From the NCBI RefSeq assembly GCF_901709675.1, contig NC_051108.1:682001-746000 (forward strand): 64,000 bases of DNA, read 5' to 3'. Positions within the stretch are counted from its first letter, which is position 1; each line of letters opens with the position of its first letter. The DNA comes from Syngnathus acus. Lineage: Eukaryota > Chordata > Actinopteri > Syngnathiformes > Syngnathidae. The translations under genes were made by a program, and so were the position numbers. This document shows positions 42,101 through 53,920 of the stretch, piece after piece. The notes beneath the pieces are model-generated. The model was given only the letters and a program-made list of their open reading frames with translations, was not told where the DNA came from and searched no databases.

Positions 42101-44084
42101 ATTCCTCCTGACGCAGGCAGCCGTGTTATAAATCGCAGGCAGGACACAAATCCGTCGCCATCCCTCGTAAATCTTCACAAGTGGAATTGGCCGCTTGCTG
42201 TCTTGCAGATGCGGCAACCTGTAGATCAAAAAGAACAATAAAGAAAGTTGTCATGTGTGGCAAATGTCAAGAAAAACAATTCTTTGCACGCTTACAAGCG
42301 AAGAGTTTCAATCCCTCCATTTTCCTTTGATTGCATCACGCTCATTTCACCCACTCGCTGCAGCCGACTCGTCTAATTGTCCGGTCCAGCCCGCCCGAAT
42401 GCTTCGTCCGGCGCTTTACTCGCTCAGCCACACTGCATAAAAAGATACGATAGAGCCGTAAAAACTTTGTTACATATCAAATAAGTGCATGGTGTGTGTG
42501 TGGGCGCCGCCGCCTCTGTGGTTAAGTGCCACACAATTACAAAGCTCTAACCTGAAAAAAAAGATCAAATAAAATAGAGTCCATCACCATACGTGCGCCT
42601 CCATTAACCTGACCTGCAAAGGGCACGACAGGATGGGGCCCAATTAAGCGCCCCCCCTCGCATCATCTGTCAACAGCAAGAATTAATGGAACTTTTCCAG
42701 TCTCATGGCTGCGGCTAATCGAGATATTTCATCTTGCCTCACGCGGCCGGGGTTGACGGGGGCGCCAAAGATGGCGTCGCGAGTGCAGCGGGCGCTCTGC
42801 AATTTGACTCCATAAAAGCGTGGTGTTGGCAGAATGCCTTTAAATTTGCATTTAAGTGGCTTAATCGCTTTAGCGGGTTTACCTCACGTCATGCACGCTG
42901 CACTCAAATTAGAATAGAAGAGAGTCAAGTAAAGCTGCCTTCTCATTAACACGGCGCCGCATTGGGAGTTTGCCGCATGAATAATTCAAAGTCGACGTTC
43001 ATTAGCCGCGCTCGTCAAATGTTATCAAACAGATGATCTGATAGTGGAGTGTAAATATTGTCGGATTTCGGTGGCGCGGTGGAATCGCATTTGGAAGTGG
43101 TTATCGATGACGCTTCCGATGAATCACGTGCCTCGACGTGCGTGGTGGTAAAGGAGTTTCAGCGCTACTAAAGTCATGCTTTTACGCTCAATGATCTATT
43201 ATCTACCACGCCGCCCCCAGCATCCGATGATTGACGGACGCGGTTAGGTCAAAGTGCTTCCATTGTTTCAATTGTCTGAATGATGTTGCGCCACTGCCAC
43301 TCTGGAGCACTTTGCGCTAATGAAAAAGGCTCATGTTGGGACGTGATGGATAGACAGGGCGCAACCTCTGTGGGGGGGTTCTGGCATGGTTCGAAACAAC
43401 AACAACAACAACAAAATGGAATTTCCACTGTCATGTCCACGTGAGTAAAGTGTCAACTCTTAGCTGATGCAATGTGCAAAACTTACTTTGTAATTGTACA
43501 CTCGCAGTGTGCAGCATATCAGTATTTGCCATCTGCTTGAATATTTCACACGGCATGAACTGATAGCAAAATCTCGTCGTACGATACCATCGACTTTTTT
43601 TGGGTGCAAACATATGCTGATTATCTTTCCAGCGCATAATTAAGTCTTCCTTTTAAGTGGAAATGATTTGGAAGCATTCTTTAGCTTTCTGGCAAGAGGT
43701 TCTATTTTGCGCACCTACCTTCATTTTTTAAAACACCCTTTTATAGCCCAATAAAGTAAAAGACTGAGGACCAAAGTAACAGAAAAACACTGGCATGTTG
43801 GATACTATTTTCATTTTGTAGTTGCAGAGTCACACTTTGGCAGGAGAGCGAGTGCATGACTCATGAGTTGAACTTGTCAACGTGGACCCTCATGAGTCCC
43901 AGGAAGAGTTCACGTCGAATACAATCACCAGAAAAAAATGGAAATGAATAACAATTCAAATTGTAGCTCACGGGAACTTTTGCAATCAGTGCTGTCAAAA
44001 TATTAAGTCAAAGGGCGCAGGATAAGTTGTTCGATCCATTCTGGTGCTTGTTTCTTTCTTTTCTACATTCGACAAAATGATGTG

Positions 44085-44099
44085 ACTGCCCTCTTGTGG
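44085..44099 (-). promoter_or_regulatory. CTCF-like site
   Basis: ACTGCCCTCTTGTGG is the reverse complement of CCACAAGAGGGCAGT, very close to the CTCF core consensus. It is one of the best of the five candidates in the window. Confidence 0.45.
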
Positions 44100-44924
44100 A
44101 CAGAAATTGCGGTACACATCACAATGGTTTTAAAAACAGGGGACTACTTACTATACAGAATTATTTCTGAACACGGGTCATTTTCTTTTCCGTTATTCAC
44201 TGGTAGTCGTGTCACTATAAATCTGTATTGATTTTAGGTTCCTAATATTTTCTCTTTTTTTCTGGAGCATTCATTCACCACCGAGGTTTCAAAGGAGCCT
44301 TTCAGGTTTCAAAGAGTGCACTCGGCAGCTTTTAGGGATGCTTCAGCTCCCCCAGAATAGGTCGAACGATGCCTGGGATCACCATGGGTTACAACCTGAC
44401 AACACGTGTTGGGTGTGCGGGAGGGGGCTGGCAGGGAGACCCGCATCCTATCCTGCAAGGGGTAGAGGAGGAGGAGGAGGCAGCGAGACAACCACAGACA
44501 GTCTCCTTCCTTCCTTCCTCCATCCAGCCAGCGGTAAGCCTCCATCACCTTACCTCACCGCCATCGTCTTCATCTTCCATCCCGATGAATGAGCCTCTCG
44601 CCGGCCAACATCAATAAGCAATCATCGTCGTTCATTTCAATCGGCGCTGTCTCTTTGCTTCTTTCGTCCCAGCTGGCCTGCACACAATACACGCATTAAC
44701 CGTGTGCATGGATTTTGGACCCCGTGGACGGCGTGCAACGTACGTAGTAGCAACTACAAGTATGTGTGTGTGTTTTGCAGGAGGATTTTTTTCAGCATAT
44801 AGTGTGGTTGCTCGCAATAATGTGCGACTGCACTGCATCGTACTATGCCTAATATTATGACCCACTTAGTATGTAGTCATACAGACAACCAACGTAATAT
44901 AAGAAATATAATTAAGATAGTTAT

Positions 44925-44940
44925 TTATATATATATATAT

Positions 44941-44975
<35 letters not shown>

Positions 44976-45010
44976 TATCTATATCTATATATAGATATAG
45001 ATAGATATAT
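44925..45010. repeat. Compound microsatellite (TA)n(GATA)n
   Basis: A TA tract leads into about eight GATA/TAGA units, then degraded TATC and ATAG units. Confidence 0.95.
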
Positions 45011-45863
45011 ATTGGAGTGCTTGTAACTTTTTTTTTAAAGCAGTAGTCGGGGTTAATTCGATTTTTTAAAACATATTACCTAAAACGTTCATGCAATTCG
45101 TAATTACGCTTAGCATACCGCTAATCGCCAATGAGCACCCTCTTCTACTCATTTTTCACAGTAAAACATGATCAAACGAAACAGTGTTCGACACTTCTGT
45201 GACTCCGACTGGTTTTAACCAAATTCTTGACCAAAACAAACTAAAGCTAAAGCAGACACATTAGCATTAAGGTCAACACATTAGCATGAAGGTCACGCCA
45301 TTTAGCAAGCAAAGGTCTTGCTTACCGGAGCTCAACATGATGCTTCTTCGATGGGGAATAAGCTCGTTACGTGGTCCTAACAAGCAAGCGACTCATTATA
45401 CATATTGATATGAGTGAGTTAATAATTGTTTGATCTGATTTTGACAGGAGATTGATTGCTCACCAGGTGCGTCACCTCGACCGTGTAGTATGAGATATGT
45501 GCTGCCTTGTGGCCGATTGAGGTATTACCTCCACCGGTTTTGTGGGTTACAAATCGATTCATCGTTGGGCTTGTGAAAGGAAAATCGATTCTAATGGATG
45601 ATTCGATGTGTTCCTGTTTAAACAAGTGGCCCACTTGGAAATAATTGGAGGTCCTAATTGGCCTCCAAGACAGAAAGCCTAGTGTGTTTCTTTCACTTTC
45701 CACTTTTGGAGGAGTGAACATTCTGTAGGAGTTTGCTTTAAAGCTGCAGAAAGAAATCATAATGAAGTTTATTCCTGCTTATCTATAGCTAAAGCAAGGC
45801 GAAGGAACATTTGTCAGATGAAGACTATATTGTATTCTCATCTGCCTTCATGCTGTGATTGGA

Positions 45864-45891
45864 GCGCTCGCTCGCTCGCTCGCTCGCTCGG
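45864..45891. repeat. (GCTC)n tract in the 5' flank of baalc
   Basis: About six GCTC units lie roughly 150 bases upstream of the baalc start codon. A similar tract precedes fndc4. Confidence 0.9.
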
Positions 45892-46037
45892 GTGTCTCGA
45901 ATGCATATGAGCGGATTGCAGCGTGCCGAATGAAGCGCTCATCATCGTCTCGTCGCCCGCCGCAGACGCAGGGAGCACGACACTCATTAGCATGTCCGCC
46001 AGACCGGAGTGATGGGAGGCCAGCTCGCGTGAGCGCC

Positions 46038-46912
46038 ATGGGCTGCGGCGGGAGCAGGACGGACGCGCTGGAGCCCCGCTACCTGGAGAGCTGGACCAAA
46101 GAGACCGAGTCCACGTGGCTGACCGCCACAGACACCGACATCCCGCTCTCGTCCATCCACAGCATCCCGTCCGACGGCTCCGAGGCCTGCTTCGCTTCGG
46201 AGAAAAACGCCGGTCCTGGTAAGGGGACAAAAGAAAGCGTCATTGCAAAAGGGCTTTTCTGCTGTGCTTTGAGGCCTGGAGGAGATGAATGGACACTCAA
46301 GGACAAAAGAGCACATGAAAAGACTGCACTTGGCTCTCATCTCAACACGCGTGCGTGCGTGCATGCAGCCCATGTCTTACGTAACCGTGCATTTGTTCGA
46401 TATTTGTCACGATTGCATTTCAGTGCCCGATATCTTCGAGGACGGCCTCCCGCCTCCCGCTCAAGCCTACCTCAAAGTGTGCTCGACGGCGTCCCAAGCC
46501 AGCCTCAGCCACGTCGAGCCGAGCGGCAGCGGCGTTCTGGACACGCAGGAGGGAGCCCCCGTTTCCTCGGCCACCACGGTGCAGCGCACCAGCGTCCTGC
46601 ATACCGAGGAGATTGTGAGTGACCCCGACGTCATTTGCATTTTGGGCCATGGACGATTCCCATTTCAAGCGCAGTGAGACTCCGATTTGCCCACAACAGA
46701 CAAAGTGGCAGGACAACCGCATGTCCACCAAGCAGGTGACCATCACGGTGACGCAGAGCATCCATCAGGTGGACAAGAACGGCAAGGTGAAGACGTCGCT
46801 GACCACCTACGAGGTGCTGACGCCCTCCGAGGCTGTCGTCCAAACGCCCGCCGGCGGCGCCGCTGCCAACGCGCAAGGCGACACCATTCCGTCGCATCTT
46901 TTTTCACAGTAG
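46038..46912 (+). CDS. baalc: BAALC family protein (brain and acute leukemia, cytoplasmic), 3 coding exons
   Basis: Small lipid-anchored neural protein of the BAALC family; in mammals it is membrane- and raft-associated in neuroectoderm and haematopoietic progenitors. Exons are 46038-46218, 46424-46614 and 46700-46912; the phases join to give 194 aa. The start MGCGGSRTDALEPRYLESW matches the highly conserved BAALC N-terminus. Gly2 fits N-myristoylation and Cys3 palmitoylation, and TESTWLT follows directly. The second conserved block is in exon 3, MSTKQVTITVTQSIHQVDK, matching the C-terminal region of human BAALC. The middle (FEDGLPPPAQAY then a Ser/Thr-rich linker) is only loosely conserved, and the protein is longer than the common 145-aa human form. 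The upstream in-frame sequence lacks a conserved start, so 46038 was chosen. The gene is convergent with nme6. Confidence 0.93.
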
Positions 46913-47397
46913 CTCATAACCATACTAGCTTCCAAATCCAGCAACATGTATTTAGGATCATAAAACACAAAAATCAAATGAAAAGCATTCTTCTGCAGTT
47001 ACTTCTACATTTCTGGAAAAGGATTTGACAACTCACTTTTCTCACATTTGAGCTTTCTGTACTGCTTAGAAAAGGGCCCAAGCATTGTGGATGTATTTTT
47101 GGGGTCACGTTCAGTGTTGCGCTCGTGGAAGGGCTTGAATAACGTGGCACAATCAAGTATTTTTAGTACTTTTTAGGGAGCGAGGGTCTTGAGTTCACCC
47201 TCGAGGACGAGAGCTGAACACGCCTGAGCTAAACTCACAAATGATTTCTAATGAGGGAAATGATGAAATTTCTACTTTAGCTCCGGAAGCTGACATTGAA
47301 GGTTGCACTTTTAGACTGGGGTGAATGTTTTTCTAGGTGTTATTTGTACTACTGTGTGTCTTGACTTCTGTCTTGATTGGTGTTTTGTAAAAAAAAC

Positions 47398-47403
47398 AAT
47401 AAA
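47398..47403 (+). terminator. Poly(A) signal of baalc
   Basis: AATAAA lies 486 bases after the baalc stop codon, and 38 bases from the nme6 signal on the other strand. Confidence 0.7.
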
Positions 47404-47427
47404 AGATGCTCTCAGTGACACCAATAC

Positions 47428-47480
47428 AATACAATTCATCTTTATTTATACAGCACTTTACAGAGCATAAGATTAAATAA
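47428..47480. repeat. Fish dispersed-repeat motif at the nme6 3' end
   Basis: The words 'caattcatctttatttata' and 'cagcacttta' are a motif seen many times in fish genomes, commonly as '...TTTATTTATATAGCGCTTT'. Element type is uncertain. It contains the likely nme6 poly(A) signal. Confidence 0.45.
47441..47446 (-). terminator. Poly(A) signal of nme6
   Basis: TTTATT on the plus strand reads AATAAA on the minus strand, 98 bases past the nme6 stop codon, inside the repeat motif. Confidence 0.6.
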
Positions 47481-47543
47481 CAACAGAGCACATCACAATA
47501 ATACAATCACATCCTTGAAAAAAGGGGAAATCAGATTTCAGCT

Positions 47544-48782
47544 TTAGCGCTGACCTGAGAGTGTGTGGACGTGTTGCCGAGGATCGTAGTCTATCCGTCC
47601 CGACCGGAAAGATGGCTCCTCCCTCTCCATCCACTCGTCGGGCCGGAAGTCCGGGAAGAAGAACGTTATTTCTCTGCGGGCTGACTCGGCGGAATCTGGA
47701 GGAAAGGAGAGCGGGATTTGAATCTTTTTTGACAAGAATGTGAAGAAAAGACATACGTACACACAGGAAAGTTAGGAAATGAATGTAAATATAAAGACTT
47801 ATCAATCTTGTGCAACACAAATATTAAAAAAATCACCTTTGTCATCAATATTAACAGTAGTTAACAAAAACAACATTTTAGCTCAAGCTAAGGTTAGCTA
47901 CCAGCACTAGTTGCAACTGGCTAGCTACAATCTCGTTTTTGCCCATATTACAGTTAAGCCTGCAATGAAATCTCAAGTGAGCGCGTATGATTGATGTCAC
48001 AGCTTCATATTTGCCAGCAACTTATTTCAACACAAGACAACAAGATGGCCATGTGTGTCATCACAGATTTAAGAATCGGTTCGCAAAAGTGAAGGCAGAG
48101 CTCACCTGAGCCGTGAGTGGTGTTGCGCGTGTCCGTGAGGCCAAACTGAGCTCGCAGGGAGGTCGGAGAGGTGTATCGGGCTCGGAACACTTTGGTGGGA
48201 CCCATCAGTTGCCTCCAGTGGCAAATGGCGTCCTCTCGGGCTAAAATGTACGCCCGCATCGGGCCGCTGTGCCGGAGCAAACAAGCATGACCCTGACTAC
48301 TCTCCAGGTCATGCTCCAAATTTGATGTTCCATTTCATATGATTGATTATACAAGAGCTTTTCAAGGATCTTGCTTACCTTGACGTGAACTCAACAAGCC
48401 TTTGGTAGAAGAATCTCCCTGAAGATCAATCAAGATGACAGTCAAAGTTAATACAACGCTCAGTGGCGTGCTGGCAGGCAGCTTGGGTCCCGCACCGCAC
48501 CGCACCTGAATGCTCAGAATAAAAGCGCTCAGAGTCTTGTCGTTTCCACACCAGATCTTTACATCGAACGATTACAAAGTGGTTATCCAGGATACTTTGG
48601 TGAAGCGCCTGCAAGACAGGATTTGTAAGTTTTCATGTAAAGAAGGGGTATTTGTAATTGTGTTATTCTTGAATGAAGGTACGAGATACCTCCAGCATGA
48701 GAGGATGAGCCACTGCATCTGGTTTGATGACCGCCAGGGTGAGCTGCAGCGCTTTGGACAGGCGACAAGCAGTCACCAACAT
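47544..48782 (-). CDS. nme6: Nucleoside diphosphate kinase 6, 5 coding exons
   Basis: NDP kinase family member; NME6 proteins are reported in mitochondria, and their phosphotransferase activity is debated. Exons in transcript order: 48782-48690, 48608-48506, 48418-48379, 48266-48106, 47695-47544, giving 182 aa (human about 186-194). Family motifs are intact: LQLTLAVIKPDAVAHPL near the N-terminus, FVIVRCKDLVWKRQDSERFY, RFFYQRLVEF, GPMRAYILAREDAI, MGPTKVFRARY and the catalytic loop FGLTDTRNTTHGSD, where His130 is the expected phosphorylated histidine. The group-II insertion before EITFFFPDF follows. All junctions are GT-AG. The start at 48782 follows a weak possible acceptor (AACAG), so a 5' UTR exon may exist. 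The tail after FFFPDF is divergent (FRSGRIDYDPRQHVH). Confidence 0.95.
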
Positions 48783-49446
48783 TGGCTCTGTTTTTTGAAA
48801 GAAAGGGCAACATATGGATTGTGAATCCAGTCCACTTTTAAATGATTTTTTTAAGTGCGAGCATGTCGAGCGAAATCAATCGTTTTCGGCTCGACCGCAG
48901 CTTACCGGAAGTCTTATTTGAGGGCTCCAAAATGCTCGCAAACTTTCAAAGAACATCGAAAAGTGCCGCCGTCGTGTTGGGATTATTAAATGTTTTTTTC
49001 TTTTCTCTTGTTGTGTCATTTATAAGTGTCGTAGAAAAATGATAGGGTATAGATGGATACGCGTAGGGACCGACCGCTCGGTCCGTCAGTCAAATATGCC
49101 ACCGGAAATGGTCCATTTCTTCTTCGTCGTCGTCGTCGTCTTCTTCTACGTCTTCTTCTTCAGTTTTTTTTTAAATTGACCCGAATATTAAAAACATTAA
49201 AAGCACTAGACACACTCAATATACAATAATGAATTTGGCAGCAACATGTAGATCTCTCTCTTTCGCTTTATTTAATATTGCAAGATGCAAAAACTTAAAG
49301 ACATAAAGGAGGAAAGTTATGAAGCTTTAAAGTCTTGTGCATAATCTGGAGCAGTCCAGGATCCTTATTGGCAAAAACAAAGCCTGCCACAAGTGATGCA
49401 TAAGATACTTTGCCTTCTGTGCTGCAAAATTGTTGATAGGTTGAAT

Positions 49447-49560
49447 GTTCCCTGCAAGTGGCTGGCAACCAGTGCAGGGTGTAGCCCTCCTCTGGCCCCA
49501 AAGTCAGCTGGAAGAAACTTCAGCTCCCTCACAGTCCTAATGAGGTCATATACTGCAGAA
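49447..49560. repeat. Diverged copy of a common fish dispersed repeat
   Basis: The order of words 'ccctgcaagtggctggc', 'aaccagtgcagggtgta', 'gccctcctctggcccc', 'aagtcagctgg', 'ttcagctccctcac' and 'cctaatgagg' follows a repeat present in thousands of copies in teleosts ('...ggcgaccagtccagggtgtacccc...'). Boundaries are approximate. Confidence 0.7.
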
Positions 49561-52110
49561 AAGACATCTGTGGCACAGGTGAGAAGTCAAGTATGTCAAG
49601 CGCATGGCAACTGTGCCAAAAGGGCCACACCCCACATGAGGCGGGATGATGGAGGAATGGGAGTGGGTGAAAGTACCATCAAGACTCTTAGCTCTTCCAC
49701 CTGTCCCGGTCATGTGATCCAGCAGTGCCGCAGCTCTGAGTGCCGGTCTGAGCTTAGCTTACTTTTAGATTGAGGCTTTGGGGGAAAAAAAGCATTTGAT
49801 TTCATTTCATTGTAACGTGGAGCGCACGTCCCCCATTCATTTCCCCAATACAAGGAGGACGTGACAATTCCTTGAATGCCCTCAATTCTTGTAAGAGCGA
49901 ATGAAGTCATGTGAGTCTTTCCGTCGGCACCTCATTAGGACACCACACTAAAGACGGTAGAGTGAAGACGAGGAACTCCAAAGCGCCTCCGGGAACAAAC
50001 ACATTCGGGGCCCCCGTTTCAAATCTCCTGACGTCGGAGGAGCCGCACCAAATCCTCACCTGTTTGAGCCTAAATGCCGGCGACCTTTCAACTTTCTCCC
50101 CGCGACAGCTGCGTCAACCTCGGTGCAACTGACGTGCCCGGGAAGTGGCATTCATCCCGTATCGGCAGCTAAGGAGTCTGCAACATGATCCAAATGGACT
50201 GGACACGTCCGTAGGATCCCTATACTGCCTTTTTGGCCCATTATTGACATTTGAAGTGAAATTGTTGACTTTCCTCAGAATGCCCCTCGACAAGTGGCGG
50301 CGATCAGCTGCCCTGCGGGGAGCAACGGCGAGATTACGACTCGCCATTGGGCCATTGTGTCTGATTTAAGCGGCCACGCATTCCCGCAATGACAAAAGTC
50401 ACCCGCGACTCGAGCGCACACAGCAGCTGACACGAGTGGAAATGTTGCATTTGAGGTCAGCGGCCCGCAACCTTGGCCGACGGCCACGGGAAATATCGAA
50501 CCGCTGTCCAATTTGGATGACTTCCTGACAGAGACCTCCCCAAAAATTGAAAATAAACCTTACTATTTCTGGAGGGCGAGTGCCTCGGAAATAGCGAGCG
50601 CGTCGGGTTTCAATATAAGCCCCCCCCCCCGCACGCAGCCGGAGCTTTCTGTGAACGAGGGCCCCGGGTTCCGATCGCGCCCCGACCCCGGATGCTGATT
50701 TTAGAACACAGGTGTTGACCTTGGCGAGATGGCTCGTGCTCGCGGCAGGGGAAAATGAACCAGAGGCCCGCTGGCGGCCATATGTTCCCCCCGGATTCCT
50801 TCGAGCGCTCAAAAATGGCCCGGCGATAATTACGGAGGACGTATCGACGGCGAGCCTGAAGAAGGAAAGACGTGATTGTCAATTTTGAACAAGCCTTGCT
50901 TTTTCTGTCTGTGACATGCGATCACGAGGCCTCCAAAGTCTAGCACAAAAAAAACCAGAAGACAATTCGGCACTCGAAGCGAAGCAATGTTGATTTCAAA
51001 AGTGACAACCTGATTCAATCATATGTAAGAATTTGGAGAATCATTTTGCTCACTCGGGCGGACAACTTTGAACGTCCTTGGCCGAGGTAACGTTTCAGTC
51101 ACAGAAATGCAAGCGTCAGCTGTGACCGCTGCGCAACGCCACCACACATGTCTAACACACATGGCATTGTTCTGCCCGTTTCTGCAAAAGAGAAGCCTTT
51201 GACATTTGGTGTGAAATGGAGGCAGGGTGGGCTGTTTTGGGGGGGGGCATAGCCATGGAGGTGTAGGGTGTCTGGAGGCCAGTGTGAACAGCTGAGAGGT
51301 GTGATTTCACAGGCGGGCTCCCCACTGTCAAGGGCCCTGATTGGGCTGGACAGCAGGCGCAAAGGAGAGGCCCCCGCCACCGCTAAAGGACACCAACAGG
51401 TGGGAGGCCGCTTCAGAGTTGGGGTGGGGGCGGCTCGCCTCGCCGGGCTGGGATAGAAAAGGCCGAGCGGCCAGGCCGCGGCGGCGTGCTTGGACGGACG
51501 GGAGCGCGGACGGTCTTGCTTGGCCAGAGATACTCCATTGAACGTCAGCAGACTGAAAGTGAGACTTTTTTTTTTCCTTTGGTTGTTTGTTTTTGTTCTT
51601 CTCCTCGAGTGGGAAGGCGGCCGGCCGGCCGGCCGGCTGGCCGCCGACCACACAGAGAAAGGGCAGCTACTGGTAACTCGGCTTCAAAGTCATTCATCCA
51701 AAGGTCGGTCATTTTATTTTGATGACAATGTTTAATGTACGTGATCAAATGTTGTCCTAAAGTTGCTTCCTTACTCTCTAAAATGGACACCGCTGATTTC
51801 TGTCTGGGCCCTAAAGGACACTTTTGAGTGTCACACAATGTTTTTTCCCCCTGTTTTTTACACTCTCTTTGACTTTTGGAAAGTTCTTATTCAGCGCTGA
51901 AAGGCGGGATTGTGTTTCCACGCAGGATCCAGTTGTCGTTGCCCCTTGGGAGGACATGCTTCCTTATATCCTCATATTCATACAACCACTTATGGAATGT
52001 AAGGAAGTGTGTGGTGCCAAGGGGACTCCATCTCCGGACGAGGGGGCGCTTTTCACCCAGTCAAATAAAAAATGCTTGCTTGTGTTAAGCCTTTGTCTCC
52101 ATGGGACAGT

Positions 52111-52144
52111 GTGTGTGTGTGGGGGGGGGGGGGGGGGGGGGGGG
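52111..52144. repeat. Compound microsatellite (TG)n then G24
   Basis: A short TG tract runs into 24 consecutive G, the same architecture as at 9226-9283. Confidence 0.95.
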
Positions 52145-53630
52145 TCAGAGCGTGTCAGGACAACAGGTGAAAGAAGGCCGCCAGTTTTAGCTTGCCTCAA
52201 CGCTCAGAGGATTGACAGGGTACAGCTGTCGCCCCCTTTATAGCCACTACGGGTGTTCACAAAGGGGGCTCAAAGGGGAGGGGGGGGGTTCAAAGGGTTA
52301 GGGTTCAGGGATGCGGTGCTGTCAATGACGGCTGCATTTGGGCAAGGAGACCTAAAAATAGGAATTTTCTGCTCCATACTGCTTTATTTTCAGATATTCC
52401 CTCATGTTTGATGAGTAATATTGTATCTGTGTGTGTGTGTGTTTGTTTAGGTAAGAGTGAAGAGGACGCACAGACCTTCTCTCAATCTTTTTCTTCATCT
52501 TCTACTTCTCTCTCTTTGCTCAGCTGAAGCAACACCTTGCTGTGGCTGGTCAAACGGAACCAAGTCAGGTGTTTCTGTGAGGTTTGGTCCCCTTCAACCA
52601 GCTACTGCGTCGTGCATTCAGTCAGCGGACGGCCGGCCACATGCATGGTTGTCATAGTAATGTTGAGAGATGGATCGTTGATGTGCAGCGTCGCGTTAGT
52701 CACTATGTGTGGATGTGCATGCGAAAAGTCAATAAATCAATAAAGTAATCAAAGGACTGGTTTGTTGATTGCACAATATACATTCTACAAGAAGTGCACT
52801 TGAGGTCACAGTGGTACTACGAAAGGTGATTATTCTCATCATATTTTATAATCATACAAGTATGATCATGAATACAAAGACAACAATCAAGCGTTAAATG
52901 ACTCATTCTACAATGATCATAAAATAAACAGCGTGTGTTTGTAATCAGGTTATTCTCAACATACATCCAAATTGTATTGCAGTGTAAACGCCAGGCCTTA
53001 AAGGACAGCAAGTCGGCCATTTTGAAACCGGCAGACCCAAAAAAAAAAAAGGCAAATATTCTATTGGGCAGTTGCCCTTGAAATAACAACGGGATTTTTG
53101 CCTTTTAGCAGTCAATCTGGTTCTTCTGTTGCAGATGCAGGCCTGTGGACAGAAATGAGACAATTAGATGCAGTTGATTTCAAGGATACATCGATGTATC
53201 ATACCTGATACATAGATGTACTACAATTTTTTTATGTGGATTTAAAGTAGATGTCTTAATTGATAGTGATTAAAGCTTACTGGGTCATTTTTAGGAGGAA
53301 AAAAATAGCCTTACAAAAAATGGTAATATTTCATATATATCGAAAAAAAAAACAAAGCAACCTATACATGGTCACTTTTTAATAAAAAGAAAAGCCTTAC
53401 ATGATCTTTTTTTTTTACCCCCCCCAAAAAAGCCTTACTATACATTGTCATTTTTTAATAAAAAGAAAAGCCTTACGCCTTACTATACATGGTCATTAAA
53501 AAAAAGTCTGATGTACGCGTCCTCGAACATTAGCCGTGAATGTTCTCGGGGGGGGGTTAGAACTTGCTCATCTGTCAATCAAAGCTTTCAATGCTGATCT
53601 CCGCTAATGTACGGAAGCATTGAAAGCCAA

Positions 53631-53812
53631 GCCGCTCGCTCGCTCGCTCGCTCGCTCACTTGTGGAATGAGAGCTCGCGTCGCTGACTCACATGTTCCGC
53701 AACGGCGCCGTCATTTTTTGATAGCGTAACGTCGCGCGCCGAGCCCGGTTGAGCACCTGCAGCCGCTGCCGCTGCCGCAGCCGCCGCCGCCGCCGCCGCC
53801 GCCGCCGCAGCC
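53631..53812. repeat. (GCTC)n and (GCC)n tracts in the fndc4 5' region
   Basis: GCTC units lie at 53631-53657. At 53761-53812 a GCC/GCT-rich trinucleotide tract lies 110-160 bases before the fndc4 start codon, probably in its 5' UTR or promoter. The antisense strand reads as polyarginine or polyalanine, which is not coding. Confidence 0.85.
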
Positions 53813-53920
53813 GCATCCTCTGTTGCATCCTCCAGTCCGAGCATGGCAGCTTGAGAAGGTCTTCTCTTTTTTTTCTTCTTTCTTTCTTTGGGTTTTGCTT
53901 CCTTCGCCTGCCTGCCTGCC

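Larger units (their letters stand above)
34360..46030. other. Large intergenic stretch, no gene recognised
   Basis: No exon matches a known family. Visible contents are a 70-bp tandem duplication (36026-36150), (GAGC)n at 41042-41062, a strong CTCF-like site at 44085-44099, a TA/GATA compound microsatellite (44925-45010) and (GCTC)n just upstream of baalc. Several stretches rich in ATTA/TAAT words, such as 38460-38660 and 42520-43020, look like developmental non-coding elements, but nothing in one sequence can prove this. Confidence 0.5.
48790..53900. other. Intergenic stretch between nme6 and fndc4, no gene recognised
   Basis: No exon could be assigned. The stretch includes TTC/GTC triplet tracts (49109-49160), a fish repeat copy (49447-49560) and a TG-to-G tract (52111-52144). 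The pyrimidine-rich stretch 52480-52520 ends in a splice-acceptor-like CTCAG, but the following sequence is not recognisable coding DNA. Confidence 0.5.

Noticed and set aside
44369-44617. Plus-strand frame with EEEEE and PSSSSS tracts upstream of baalc
   Set aside because: Microsatellite-like composition, no family match and no splice path into baalc that keeps its conserved MGCGGSR start.
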